Positions 12,689 through 25,256 are shown, counted from the stretch's first letter. The stretch is DNA of 64,000 bases from Tetradesmus obliquus (GCA_030272155.1 CP126203.1:3410001-3474000); one strand, 5' to 3'. A program made the numbers and translations. Notes: a model not told the origin generated them from the letters alone.

Positions 12689-14456
12689 ATGCCAGCTAGC
12701 AAAGCGCTCCGTGTTTGCAGTTTGACTCACAAGCTCGTTAGGTACCTGCCGTCAGTCGAGCTGCAAACTTTGCTCGAGCAGCATCGCAAAGAAGGCACAG
12801 TTGGTGACACCCTGCTCGTCCTTCAGGTGCAATAGCTACAGGCTTGTGTGTAACGCACTGAAACATTCTTCAGCTGGGTCTCACTGGCCGTTGACTGTCT
12901 GCAGCATGCCCCGGTGTTCACAGTAGGCAAGCGTGGCAGTGCCCAGGACTTTCACACGGATCCTGAGGTGGGCTGACTTGATGCATCGGCTTCAGTCGTT
13001 ATGCGTCTGCCAATAACTATTTGTCGATGCAAGTAGGCATCAAGCACTCGCCAACATCTTTATGCTGCTTTAGCTGCTTGCTGTTGCTGGTGCTGCTACT
13101 GCTACTGCTACTGCTACTGCTACTGCTACTGCTACTGCTACTGCTGCAACCCATGACATTTGTCAGGGCTAAGGTCTTCACACACCAATGCAGATCAACA
13201 CTTTATAACCTTGTACTGAAAAGAATACAACTGCACCAGCACTGCATGTGCAGCCAGAGCCTCTGAGCCACCCGCCAGGCACCACACGCGCAGCTGCCAG
13301 GTCAACCCTTCATCAGCCACTGCCAGTCAAACCTCCCTCACTGCTTGCCTGCCCAATTACCCTGCAGGAGCTGCGCCGCACTGGCTTTGAAATTCACAGC
13401 GTGCCCCGTGGTGGGGAAACGACTTACCATGGGCCCGGCCAGCTAGTGGCATACCCCATCATCAACTTGAGGCAGCTGGGGCTAGGGGCCAGGGCTTTTG
13501 TAGAGGGTCTGGAGGATGCTATGGTGCAGGCAGCCGGCTGCTTTGGCATCGAGGTAAGCTAGCACATCTGCATATGAGATGTATGCCGACTGGCTAGCTG
13601 CACTGGCGGTCACTGCCATTGCAGTTTTGTTGCGTGTGTGTGCCCTGCTGTGACATACGAGCGAGTGCCTCCGCTGCTGCAGCTGGCTGGCCGTGTGGTG
13701 CAGCGCAGGACACGCAGTAGTGTGTGGTAGGTTGTTTGGGAGTGCCAGTATGCAGCAGTGTATGTGGCTAGAAGCGGGACATGTGCTACTGTACATGCAT
13801 TACGTGTCCTGCAAGCCGCAGGAGTTGCTTCAGCCGTTGTCCTGCAAGCAGCTGCGTCACACGGCAGCCGTCCTGCAAAGGCCCGGCTTTACACAGCGGT
13901 CATCTTACAAGCAGCTGCTTGCAGTCAGCACGTCGGGAGTGAGATTGCTGGTCCTGCAGGCGTGCATGGCGCAGCTGCTGTGCGATTTTGCATCCTGGCG
14001 CAGCTTAGCGTATGGAAGCAAATGGGCTGCAGCTCTTTTGAGGGTGTGAAGCTGACAGCTGCTCTGCAAGCACGCAGGAGGCGGCCCTCCTGCAAGTGCC
14101 AAGCGCAGCTGTCCTGCAAAGCCGCACGGGCAACGTTCCTGCAAGCACATGCAGCAGCTGTCCTGCAATCGTTCAATAGGCGCCCATCATGCAGCCCAAC
14201 AGCTGGTTGCATGTGCTGAGGCTGTGCCACAGGCCCTCAGCAACAGCACCGCACAGAATCAATTCAGGGCTGCTTGCCGGCTAGCGCTGACAAACAGCAT
14301 CTGCGAGTTCGAGCACTGGCCATGTCGCGACACCATGCTGCTGAATTCCGTACTGCGCTGATGATGATGCCATTGTTGCCATCACCTGCGCTGCTGCTGG
14401 TGCTGCTGCAGGCGCGAGGGCGCGTGCCAGGCAAGACTGGTGTGTGGGTGGGTGAG

Positions 14457-14495
<39 letters not shown>

Positions 14496-14551
14496 ACGTG
14501 TTGCAGGCGCGAGGGCGCGTGCCAGGCAAGACTGGCGTGTGGGTGGGTGAG

Positions 14552-14593
<42 letters not shown>

Positions 14594-15596
14594 AACGTGT
14601 TGCAGGCTCGAGGGCGCGTGCCAGGCAAGACTGGCGTGTGGGTGGGTGAGCGCAAGATAGGCGCTGTTGGTGTGCGCATCTCTCACGGCATCAGCAGCCA
14701 TGGCGTCGCCCTCAACGTGACAACAGACCTCAGCCATTACAGGTGGGCTGGGCAGCAGGCAGTTCCAAGCTGCATTATTGTCTTATGTAGAAATACTTGA
14801 CATCACATTACATATACACAGCTGCGCACCTGCAAGCAATGCTGGACCAAGAGAGCCCTGCCAATACTCTCCTGGTGTGTGGCTGCTATACCCGAGGGGG
14901 CGCTGATCCGCCTGCTGCAGCTGAAACTCAGAACGCAGGGGTGGGTCTACAGGCATGGCTTAGCCAGCAACGGCAGCAGCAACAGTGCCAAAGCCATTTG
15001 CAGCTGGTGCTGCAAAAATCGGGTTGATGCCAGCATGCAGCTAGCTGTGTGGCAGGTTGTGAGTCGCGCATGCTCAGCAGCAGCTGCTGCCCTGCTGCTG
15101 CTGCAGCTGCAGTGCACTGCTGCCTGCAACACTAAACACTAAACAACACTAAACACTAAACACTAAACACTAATTTCTGTGCATCATAGTCAGTGGGTAT
15201 TGCCTAGGCAGCAGTGCTAGCGTATGTTGCCTTTCGGCTGCTGGTGCGTGAGCTGGTGCGTGAGCTGGTGCGATGCGCAGAGCGCTTGCAAATCATCCAC
15301 AGCGCCATCCTGTGTGTCACCTCTGTTTATTGCTTTGCAGGCACATTGTGCCCTGTGGCACTCCAGACAAAGAGGTGACTTCAGTCCAGCGGGAGTTGCA
15401 GCAGGCTGGCACATATTTTGAAGCTGGTGGGAAGGGCGGGGATGCTGCCAAAGATGACGCGCTGCTGCAGGACACTGCACCAAACCTGCTGAAAGAAGCA
15501 GAACATCACCTGGTGCGCTGCATTGCCGGTGTATATGGCTACACAGACGTGCAGGACATTGTGGAGAAGCAACTGCTGCCAACCACGGCACGCTAG
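12689..15596 (+). CDS. LIP2: Octanoyltransferase (LipB family; plant LIP2-like)
   Basis: Transfers the octanoyl group from octanoyl-ACP to lipoyl domains, the first step of protein lipoylation, normally in mitochondria in plants and algae. Exons: 12689-12826, 12905-12967, 13368-13553, 14606-14742 and 15341-15596, in phase throughout, 259 residues, close to the usual family length. Motifs in order: [18 protein letters not shown] (residues ~39-57), [18 protein letters not shown] (80-97), [20 protein letters not shown] (136-155) with the catalytic-type Lys146, and [13 protein letters not shown] leading to HIVPCG with the catalytic Cys180. ATG 12689 is the first in-frame methionine before the conserved domain. 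The N-terminus ([19 protein letters not shown]) is short and basic, which could serve mitochondrial import, though I cannot confirm it. Exon 4 is preceded by two decayed copies of its own start. Confidence 0.93.
13088..13146 (+). repeat. (TGCTAC)n hexamer microsatellite in a LIP2 intron
   Basis: Roughly nine units of a CTGCTA/TGCTAC hexamer sit in the intron between LIP2 exons 2 and 3. It is a variant of the CTG tracts found in other introns, again pyrimidine-rich on the sense strand. Confidence 0.9.
14412..14605 (+). repeat. Exon echoes: two extra copies of the LIP2 exon 4 start
   Basis: Copies begin at 14412 and 14507, and the functional exon begins at 14606. Each copy has a CAG acceptor, about 46 near-identical bases encoding [15 protein letters not shown], then a (CTG)n tract in place of the rest of the exon. 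Spacings are 95 and 99 bp, so the segment looks like a tandem array crossing the acceptor. Confidence 0.95.
15130..15173 (+). repeat. (CACTAAA)n interstitial heptamer repeat
   Basis: Five perfect CACTAAA units plus one partial unit, interrupted once by CAA, lie in the last LIP2 intron. The reverse complement, TTTAGTG, differs by one base from the plant-type telomere unit TTTAGGG. No pure telomeric unit is present. Confidence 0.85.
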
Positions 15597-15602
15597 CGAA
15601 GT

Positions 15603-15607
15603 TGTAA
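15603..15607 (+). terminator. Candidate TGTAA poly(A) signal, LIP2
   Basis: TGTAA begins seven bases after the LIP2 stop codon. It is unusually close, so a more distal site may be used instead. Confidence 0.35.
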
Positions 15608-16290
15608 TTCAACGACTGCTGTGACTCACAAACCTTGGATCATATTTTCCTGACAATATGGTAGTATCGTCAACCAGGGCTCCTCTTTCTGATCGCTGCC
15701 ATGCAGTTTAGATTATTGTTTGTTCTGTTTTTCTCCTGAGTAGAGAGGTCTTTAGCGTAGGTTTGTTCGACCGCCAACCGGAAGAGTTTTGCCATACGCT
15801 CTTGTTCTTAGCGCAGATACGTCAGACGTAGACAGTAAAGGCTTATTATAGTTGCAAGAGGCGGCGATTTGGCGCAGACCAGGCACCGCTGTTGCTGCTT
15901 GCGTATTGAGCTCGACCTTTTTTCAGCCTTGTCTGGCTGTCCAGACCTGCAACCCAACTGTTGGGGTCCTGGATCTGCTATTCGAGGTTGCACCCCTGAA
16001 GGGAAGCCCTGCTTCAGCTGTTTCAGGCGTCATCATCCATCATGCAGTGCTGGGCCTGATCCACCTCTAGGTATTGGAGTGGGCCTTGGAGCAGTGCCAG
16101 AAACGATCATTACTTGATATCCAAGGGTGTGCAGGCGTTTGCAGCGCGGTTGCGTACAGGCAGCTGGCCAGCTGGTCGGTGCAGTTCGCACGTACACGCC
16201 TGTTCGCACATCACGCTGGAGCTAACTGGCAGCGTCTTCAGCGATGAGAGGTTCATTTACAGCCTAGGTTTGTCCTTCGACTCATCGCTT

Positions 16291-19200
16291 ATGGCTAGTG
16301 GGAGTGCACCGTGGCAGTATCAGGCCTCGGACGCAGCGCAGTTTTACGCGGCTGCCGATCAGCTGCCGGCAGGCTACAAGCGGCCGCGCGGGCCTGGCAG
16401 TGAATTACAGGTTCCCTTGAGCGGTGAGTGGTGCGGCGGGTGTGGCAGGATTGCTGCTGCATGGGCGGATCAGGGGCAGGTTGATGCAGCAATGGCTGAG
16501 GCAGTTGCACAGCAAGTCTCGGTCATCAGCTTGGTTTGCTGCAACATGCGCTGACACGCTGCACCACGCTGATCATTCCATGCTGTATCTTGCTGTATCG
16601 TACTTTAACCATGGCCTTCTGCATCTTGTTGAGAGGCTGCTAGGTCCATGATACCCAGACGTCACAGCATCTTGCATGGCTGCAGCAGCAGCATGTGGTC
16701 TCTCTGCATGCTAATCTTTCAGCCTCGGCTGGGCTGCAAAGATTGCTACAGTGTGTCCTGCAGCAACCAAGGTTTCTGTTCTCGCACAGCTGCCGAATGC
16801 CACCACCACTGCACTCACAATGCTGCCTCTCTGTTCCCCGCCTGCTCACACACACGCCTTTCCTGCAGGCACCGGCATGCAGCATTGCCACCTGATTGAC
16901 AACACCATCGGAGCTTCAGTCACCTCTGGCCTCAGCCGATCAGCATCCAACTCCCCGCTTGAGTGGCAGGCGTCCTCAACCACCTACTCAGGCCCAGCAG
17001 CAGCAGCAGTTGCCGTAGCCGGTCCTGCAAGCACTTTTGGCGCCCAGTGCCTCCCCAGCAGCAGCATCATAGATCAGAGCTGCCTCATGAGCCAGCATCA
17101 GCACCAGCAGCAGATAATGGGGCCAAACACCACCAACACCGGCAGCCAGGACGTCTCCCGCCTCTACAAGCAGTACCGCACTTCACAGGAGTATGGCGGC
17201 GCAGAGATGCACCCACGCAGATTCAGCAGCCACACAGCAGCAGCAACAGCAGCAGCAGATCCTGCAGCACAGCTGACCGCTGATGCCGTGCGTGTGCACC
17301 AGGAGCAGCACATGCTGCGCCAGCAGCGCCAGCTGCTGCTGCAGGCGCAGCAGGCAGAGGCAGCTGCTGCAGCAGCCAAGGCAGCCCAGCTGCAGCAGCT
17401 GCAGGTGCAGCACCAGCAGCAGCAAGCTGCGCTGGCTGCACGCGCTGCTGCAGCAGCAGCTGCGGCTGCATCCTTTGGTGGCAGCCAGGCCAGCACTCAG
17501 GCTGCGCAGCCAATGCCCCTGTATGGCCAATACATGCCAGCCAAGGCGGCTCAGCAGCACTGGGACAGCAGCGCTGCAGCCATGACACACCCTTCCCGCC
17601 ACACTGCAGCACCCCAGCCTGCAGCTGGCCTGCCACCCAGGCCTGCAGTTAACAGCAGCCAGCACCACCAGCACCTCCAGCAGCACCAGCAGCAGAGCCT
17701 GTTTGCCGGCAGCAGCAGCAGCAGCGGCGCCAGCAGCAGGGGCACCGTGGTGTTCCCGCGCAGCAGCGGCGGTGCCGCGGCTGCAGCTCCTGCGCCAGCT
17801 GCTGCACCAGCAGCAGCGTCTGCAGGCAGCGGCAGGCCCCTGGGTGCATGGTCAGGTGCTTATGCAGTGATGAGCAATGTAGTGCTTCCTGCAAGCCAGG
17901 AGAGTGAGCACACCAGTGGCTGCTTTGCGCTTGAGTGTGAGGAGGTTCTATTCTCTATGGGCACAGGGGAAAGCTACTATTACCAGCCAAAGGCAGGATC
18001 TAGCCTGCAGGAGCAGCAGCAGCACATGCAGGAGCAGCGCCGGCAGCAGCAGCAGCAGCAGCTGTATGGCGGTAGCCGCTATGCTGCTGTGATTCTGCCT
18101 CAAGCAGAGGCAGATGAGCAGCTAGCAAGCCTGATTGAGGAGTCCGGCTCAACCCGGCCTGATGATGACTGTCCCTCATGTGACATGGATGAGGATCAGG
18201 CAGATCAGGATGATGCAGGCCCTGCAGGCGGCCCTGCTGACCAGGCTGACTGGGGTTCAGGTTTTGGCGTAAAGTCAAACCTCGACAGCCTGATGGCAGG
18301 TCAGCCGGAGGATGTGGATGCAGTGGCGCTTGTTGCTGCGCAGGCAGCAGCGCTGGCGACGCAGCAGGCAGCCGAGCAGCAGCAGGGTGTGGTGCTGCAG
18401 GTGCTGGGGCGCGTGGCTTCACTGCGCAAGGGGCAAGCAGTGCTCACAGCTAGCCCACGGGCTGCTGTGACTGCTGGTGCTGCGAGTGTGCGCAGCAGGC
18501 TGCTTATCACTGAGGTGTCGCTGTACACCAACAGGGCAGCAAACAGCCAGATGGCGCTTGACCAGTCAAACGTGCTTATTGGCAAGATGGCCATCCCAGG
18601 TGTGTGCTGTTTTTTTTACTAGGCAGTTTTTCGTTTGTTGAATTCGTTTAATTGGTTCTGTCAGGCTGTCCTGCAAGCTGGTAGTTGGTTGTGTCAAGGC
18701 TGTCCTGCAAGCTGGTAGGCTGGACTCCGCAGTGTTTTTTCCTAAAGGGCAAGCTGCGCTTTGTATGGTGCCGAATGATGTGACACAGCGGCATGGAGTT
18801 GACTGCGTGTAGTGCTACCTATGTTTTTTGTGCAGCCACAACGTCACGCATGTGCTGCGTTCGCTTTGTTGATTGCTTTCCTGCAACTCTGCACCTCCTA
18901 CCTGTCCCTCTGCGCAGACAACATCAAGTATATGCCCGTGGTGCCCGACTCCTTCCTCTTCAAGGCTGGTGCTGCCTGGCAGTTCCCCGCGTTTGTCATC
19001 TGCCTCGGCAGCAGCTACCTGCAGCGCATGCTGGCACGCCTGCCGCAGCTGGCAGAGGCTGTGTTGGCATGCCCTGGCTTCGAGGAGTATGCAGCCTACC
19101 TGCCAGAGCTGGTGAGTGTTTGGTCAAACTTTGTTTGACTTTGACTTTGACTTTGACAAGTTTGACTTTGACTGGGTTATGGGTGTTTCAGCATCAAGTT

Positions 19201-19769
19201 GTCCTGCAAGCCAACATCATACTGTGCTGGGCGTTCCTGCAAGCAGGCAGCATGCAGCACCACTGCTTATGTATCAGGGCTTGGCGTTTCTGGCAGCTGC
19301 AGCAGGCAGCGTTCCTGCAAGCCACCAGCTGAACCTGACGTTTTCCTCTTCCGCCGCCGCTGCCACCACCTACCAACTCCTGCACCCCAATCACCCACCC
19401 CACCACCTTTCTACCCCACAGCCCCATGAGATGCCACCACGCCTGTCTGGCCCAGAGGCAGTTGCCACACTGGCCACGCTGCGCAGCGTGCAGTTCACCT
19501 GCCTCTTCCTTGCCACTAAGGTGGCAGACCAGGTGCACGCGCTGGGTCTGCTGCGCTTCATGCTCACCAACCTGAGCCACAACGGCGCAGTGGTGACGCT
19601 GCAGCAGGCTGCCAATGTGGAGGCTCGCTGCCTGGAGGCGCTGGAGTGGCGCCTGGGGCCTTTCTTCAGTGAGGATGAGCTGTCGGGTGATGATGAGGCT
19701 CTGTGGGCAGAGTGCATGGGCCACTGGGATTATGGCACACATGGGGACCACTACCCGGAGACCTTCTAA
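16291..19769 (+). CDS. Gln/Ala-rich protein with a C-terminal cyclin-like fold
   Basis: Four exons (16291-16423, 16869-18599, 18918-19111, 19422-19769) give 801 residues. Residues 1-620 are low-complexity: Gln, Ala, Ser and His runs, a likely short coiled segment around residues 180-240, and an acidic patch near residues 470-500. The C-terminal ~180 residues look like a cyclin box. A helix containing FPAFVICLGSSYLQRML resembles the 'YLdRfL' helix. It is followed by SVQFTCLFLATKVAD, the 'lTaLllAsKv' helix, and by VEARCLEALEWRLGPFF, matching the 'vLexLdWRL' ending of cyclin N domains. No MRAIL-type sequence is obvious. Function as a CDK partner is inferred from the fold only, and the subfamily is unclear. 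ATG 16291 is the only in-frame methionine in the first exon. An unrelated low-complexity protein with a helical tail remains possible. Confidence 0.5.
18664..18722 (+). repeat. Short tandem duplication containing TCCTGCAAGC
   Basis: Two copies of a ~36-bp unit (GGCTGTCCTGCAAGCTGGTAG core) lie in a cyclin-like gene intron. The decamer TCCTGCAAGC recurs widely in introns and flanks of this window. Confidence 0.8.
19129..19174 (+). repeat. (TTTGAC)n hexamer just downstream of a splice donor
   Basis: Seven or so TTTGAC units, interrupted once, start about 17 bases after the donor at 19112. Shorter TTTGAC clusters follow donors 714 and 9017 in the phosphate transporter genes. Confidence 0.85.
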
Positions 19770-22700
19770 GGCGGTTTGAACCTAATTCCTGGAGGGTTGG
19801 GTGGATGTGTGGGTTTGTGTGGTTGTGAAGGTTTGCAGGTGTGAAGGCTTGCAGGAAAAGGCGTTTGGCGTTTTGAGGTGGTATGGTTGGAGTCCTGCAG
19901 GTTGAGAGGTTGGGGGCTTGCAGGAAACAGCCCTGAGGAGGGCAGAGGGCTTGATGCCTTGCAGGAAACAGGCCCAAGCATGCAGCGTGTGGAGCTCAAG
20001 CTGCCAGGGTTCGGCATGTCGCATGCTATGCGGCAGTCGGACAGCTGTATAATGATGCGATGGGAGGGTTTTGGCGTATGTGGTGTGCTGTGTGTCGCGG
20101 CTCAGGCAAGGATGGCTGTGAAAGAGATTAGCAGCCAGCTTTGGCGGGCAGCTGCGGCAAGCTGCAGTGCAGCAGCCTCAAGGTGTACGGAGCATGCATG
20201 TTGCCTGCAGTTGCTGGAGGTGGGTGTAGCGGCTGCAGTTTTGCAGGGGAGGCATGGTGCTATCAGCAGTTGCTATGCTTCTGCATGGTTGCTGCCAAGG
20301 TTCCCCATGTTTTGTGCTCGCTGCTTGAGCAGAGTGGCAGCTGCTTAAGCAGATGAAGTGGACATGCCAGTGGACTGCTTGCAGGATTGTCAGCCAGGCT
20401 GTGCTGTTGCTGCATGAATTCTCGTGTTGGTGCAAGTGCGCAGTAGCTCAGTACAGCGCAGTACATACAAAGTGTGGGATCCTTTTACCTCATCTTGTAT
20501 GGGGAGCTAGACCCATTGCTGGTGCATTGTGGGCGGCTGTGTTGGAGCCGAAGGGAAGGGAAAAGCAGTGGTAAGGAAGGCTGCTTCAGTGCCATGGGCG
20601 CTTGCATGGCTTCGGGCGTGCTTACACATGCATGGTTGCTGTGTGACGATGCTGTGTAGCATCCCTAGGGTGCACTGTGTTGTTCAATGCATTTAGGTAT
20701 GTGGTTTTGGGGATGGGGTCGTGTGGGGTAAAAGCTTATGGTTGATGGGTTGCTTACTATATGGCCTGCCATGCCCTGAGTTTTCCTTCTCAGCAGCTCC
20801 TTGGGCATGGCACGGCGGCTGATGTGCTTGTATGTGTTGCAGGCACAGCATGCGTCAGCGTGCAAAGCGTAGTGTATTGAATCGTAAGGTAGAACTGGAT
20901 AGATTTTGACCAAAATGGCAGGGGGTTGATGACAGGCTGCCAGTGCACAAGGCCTGCCAGCCACAGCATTTCCGCTCCTGTGTGGAAATGTTGCGTGTTG
21001 CAGCTTTTCCCTTGCAGGAAACCCTCCCCTGCTGTGGCCATGGCGCAGGCTGCTTGGACTGTTGCAGTCTGCATGTTGCTTGTAGATGCAGCATAGCTCG
21101 GGGCTCCGTGACAGTCAGCTGTAGGAGTAGCTGTAGTCTCTGCTGCTGCACTTGTGCCTGGCATGCCATAACGGAGGGGGTGCTACCTGCCCCGAGCGGC
21201 TGCTGGCGACAGGCTGTTGTTACCTGTCAGCGTGCCAGTTCAGTGGCTGTTTTGGATGTGTTGCTGCTGCATGATCACGCTCTGCCTTCATGATCAACCA
21301 GCTGCTGTGTTAGACGTGTTGCTGCTGCATGACCGCGCTCTGCCTTCCCAGCAGCAGCGTGGTACAGCAACTTGCGATCGGCTAGCTGTACTGTTCTTCG
21401 TTCAGTGCGGTTATTGCACGCAAGACAGGCGTGCAGCGCCAGAGCTGCTTGCAATTGCTGCGGGTGTGCTTGCAGAGGCGCGCATACTGCCGGTGCTGCT
21501 GTGGTCACATGCTGTGGTTACATGTGCTGGCTTTGCCGCGCGCAAGTAGCAGGGACAGGACATTTTTGACTGGTTTGGCACGTTTGGCTGGTCAAAGCTT
21601 GCCTCGTATTGGGCAGGCAGTGCCCCTGGTTGTCTCCTGCAGTCTTGCTGGCTGTGCAATGTCCGTTTTGGATGCAATGTGGAGTGATGTTGCCGTGTCC
21701 TAGCCACGCTTGATGCTAGGAATCCTCTGCAAGGCAGCACCTGATAGGTCAGCAGCAGTTCTGCCATGCAGTCTAGCGCAAATAGAATCTGTTTTCATCC
21801 GACCCGATGCCCTGCATTTTGCGCGTATTTGAATGCCTGCACATGCTGCTGTGTGCATGTGTTGTTAATGCGTGCACATGCTTCTGTGTGACATGCCAGC
21901 TGTTTTGCGATGCTCTTCTGCACTGTTCTTGTCCTTTCTTGGATGCGGCACCTACTGTGAGATCTTGGCTGTGCAGTGCAGTGTCTGCATGTTGCTGGCT
22001 GCTGCAGCCACTTTTGCAGCATGCTATGCTCAACTGCAGACTTGCAAGTGCAGCTTCAGACGGATTAGCGGTGCCGCAATGTTCATCTAATGGAGCCGGA
22101 TACCTCTTGCACATCTTGGCATCGACTGCTTGGGTTAGCGGGGTCTGTCAGGATCAGTCGATTGTGAGGAGTATTTAAGCTGGTAGGTGCTTCAAGTGTG
22201 CTCCAGTGTTGTGTTGTGTGGCTTTGCAGCAGCACAACACCCTCTCTGCTTTTTTCTACGTAACAGGCCTGCCAGTGTAACCAGCCTGTTGTGCTATAAA
22301 TATCAGTGGAGTTGTTTTGGTGTGGGATTCGCCACAGCTGGCTCTGTTGCGAAGTGGGGTCAATGGTTGACAGGTGTGCCAAGGCAATGCATCAAGAATT
22401 GTGGTGTTGCAGGCTCGATTATGTGCGCGTCCCAGGCGCCGCACATAGCATGCTTGCTATTGCGGTTTGGCACATGCACATGTGAGCTTCGCTGGAAAGG
22501 TCATGTATTACACGATGCACAACGCAACCGCCTTCCTCGTTGCACGAACACAGGCACATTGTAGTGTGCTTGTGTGACGGCTTGTGCATGCAACTGCGCA
22601 ACTGCACATCAGTCCTGACGCGTTGTCTGCTGCACATTTGTCAGGAATCATACAGGCAGTGTCTGCATTGCAGGTTAACCTCACTGCAGTAGCCTCTCCT

Positions 22701-25256
22701 TGATCGGATAGGTTGTCATGATATCAGTCGATGATGTGAGTTTACGACTCCTGCTCCCGCGGCGTTCATAGTATCACCAGTATCACCTGCTGGTGCCATG
22801 CATGTGTGTCGGCGTGCTTGCATGTCTGCATATTCCGTCATTTGTAGCCATGTGTGTGTTGTGCCAGCAGCTAGCTGTGGTCCTCGCAGCCATGAGATGA
22901 AAGCCCCAGAGGGGCTGTGCTGGCTGTTGGCAGCGCACAACCTTGTTCATTTCAGCTGTTAGGCCTGCTCTTTTGCAGTGTAGTGTGCTGCAGCAATTTG
23001 CTGCTTTGGACAGGTGGTCAAGTAGCCTCCTGCGCTTGACTGTGCTACTTTTAGCATCGCGTGTAGTGTGGTTGATTACAGGTGGGCATGTCGATGATGA
23101 AGGCATGCATCGCATTCAGTCGCATCCGTTGGTTTTTGCGCCTCAGGCAGTTAGTAGGGTAGGTGGTGAACATGCAGTGCTGCTTGCAGTTGGGGTTTGC
23201 AGCTACGTCTCTGTATCTTGCGCCTTTTGGCAGCACTGCTGATGCGGAGCTATTGGCATAGCCGAGATCGAGACTTGGTCATGTCGGCAGCTTGAATGGT
23301 GTGTCAGGCGTGTCAGCTGTTAGGCTACTGCCTCGTTGTCACCCATCAAATCAAGTGTGGGTTTTCAATTGCCGATGCCGAGTTTGTTTCGAGGGCGGTA
23401 CAGAGCACCGTCGGAGGTTGGCGTATCGCTGAAGAGATGGACGATATGTGGAGCATTCAACTAATGGTGTGTGTGTGTCTGTGTTTTGATGTGTGTCTGT
23501 GCGTAGCCGCAGGTGAAGAAGTTTGTAGCTGACTGCTAGCTAGCTGGCAGCGTTGGCAGTGGTGGCGGTGTTATGACTAGGGTTTGCATGTGCAGTGTGT
23601 AGTGTGCTGCTAAATTGATGGTAGTGCAGGAGGATTGCAGCAACGCTGCAATTGGCGGCTCTGCTGGGGTGCCTGTGCAAGGCAGTGTTGAATAACACTA
23701 TGCGCGGTGCTGCATGCGTGCGCGGTGTGTCAGCTGCGCACAGTTGCAGCCACGTGGCCGCAGAAATGGTAGTGCATGACATTGGCTTTTGCGTGGTTAT
23801 GGCTTTGGTTGGACAGCATGCTGTCTTTGCCAGAGGCCTACGCAGAGGTCCTGTGGTTTGCTGTGCACATTCTGCTGCTTGAAGCTGTTGTGTGGCTGCA
23901 GGATTGTGCTTTCACACCGAGATTCCTTCATTTTGTACACGTACGTATGCTGGAAGCTTTGCTGGTGTTCCAGCTTTGCGTACATATGCTTTGGGGCATG
24001 CATGCATGCTTGCGCATCATTTTTGCGGCCAGTGCCACAGTGCGTTAGACTTGACTAGATCTGCCTGAAATGTGATAGCCATGCTGCAGCGTGTCTTGCT
24101 GGTGCCATGCGCACTGTGTGCCTGCCTGTCTATGCTTGTGTGGCATGGGTGTGTGCTGTTCTCAATGAAAACCGCGCTCCTTTTGTTGAGATTGCATGTC
24201 TCTCAAAAGTGCTGCGACATTGTTGAACCAACTCTGGGTGTGGGACGCTGCAGTGTGCTTATGCAGGGATTCTCCTGCCAATCACACATGGGTGTCCTCC
24301 GCACTAGCTGCACTGCCTGCTGCTACAGTTGCTAGCTGTACAGCTAGACAATGTAGCTGAGATGATGCGTGCTGAATGCGCCAAGTGCTCAGCCTTGCAA
24401 TTTTTTTGTTCCTAGCAGTTTTGCTACCTTCATTGCCACCCTCATCAGGACACACAGTTGACGATGTTAGGATGTGCAGTTGAGCCTTTGACTTGTTTGC
24501 GCGGCAGGCTTTGGGCAACAGGAAGTGGGAAGGAGTGTTTGCATCTGTTTGAGGCTTTGCATTTTATACGTGCGTGGCTTTACTGTGAAAGTGTTGCAGT
24601 TGACCTCAGGTAAAAAAGAGTTGAAAAGCGCAGGACAGACGAGCTGATTGCATCGCGCCTACGGGCTAGGCACCGCAGGAAACCTTGCGAATGCAATCAA
24701 CTTGTTGTTTCACCTGCCAGTGCCACACAGGCGCTGCCTGAGCAAATGGAGAGGAGCATCGCCTTTTAGCATGCCTCGAAACTGCACGGCTGTTGCCTGA
24801 CTGCGCACAGTCAACCACACATGTGGCACCGTCTAAATACGCCCATGGCCGGATGACAGTCACCCGAGCCTGCGCTGATTCCCCAGTCCCAACAGGATGC
24901 CATCAGTGCATGGGTAGCCTGAATCCCTGGCTTACATGGACTCTTGAAAGGCACCCTGGCACCCTGAAAGACATTATGACAAATTCTCTAATCATTATGT
25001 TACAAGCTTGAAGCTCAGCGCACATGAAGTGTCAGCCACAAGATCAACAAGCCACAGCGCACTCAGGCCATCTGCCGGCCGCCATGCCTTGCTGCGGCGG
25101 CGGCTACCGTTGCCAAGCCTGATCATCAGGCTTGGCATTAGGACTTCAGGACATGATGTCCAATGCACATTTGGTTTCGTTGCAGTGTTCAAATATCAGC
25201 TCAACGAGCAGTGGCAGATTGTCTGCCAGCAGCCATCTCACACAGTAGCTGCCGGC
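19770..25256. other. Long gene-poor interval
   Basis: About 5.5 kb without a convincing exon chain on either strand. It contains the 3' untranslated regions of the cyclin-like gene (from the left) and the ankyrin gene (from the right, with TTACA at 25000-25004). Early on there are several GCTTGCAGGAA motifs (about 19848-19970), the reverse complement of the TCCTGCAAGC family. The + strand is TG-rich with scattered short direct repeats, for example the paired GTTGCTGCTGCATGA words near 21259 and 21319. No transposon ends, LTRs or RNA genes were recognised. Confidence 0.55.
25000..25004 (-). terminator. Candidate TGTAA poly(A) signal (minus), ankyrin gene
   Basis: TTACA on the + strand reads TGTAA on the minus strand, about 250 bases after the ankyrin gene stop codon at 25257-25259. 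Confidence 0.5.

Noticed and set aside
14262-14740. Long polyglutamine-like and polycysteine-like open frames around CTG tracts.
   Set aside because: These are microsatellite frames in a LIP2 intron; the true exon is defined by LipB motifs and phase.
19116-19421. Open frame through the third cyclin-gene intron (FDFDFD repeats), considered as retained coding sequence.
   Set aside because: The open frame is not the one in which exon 3 ends; reading through the donor in phase meets a stop within nine codons.
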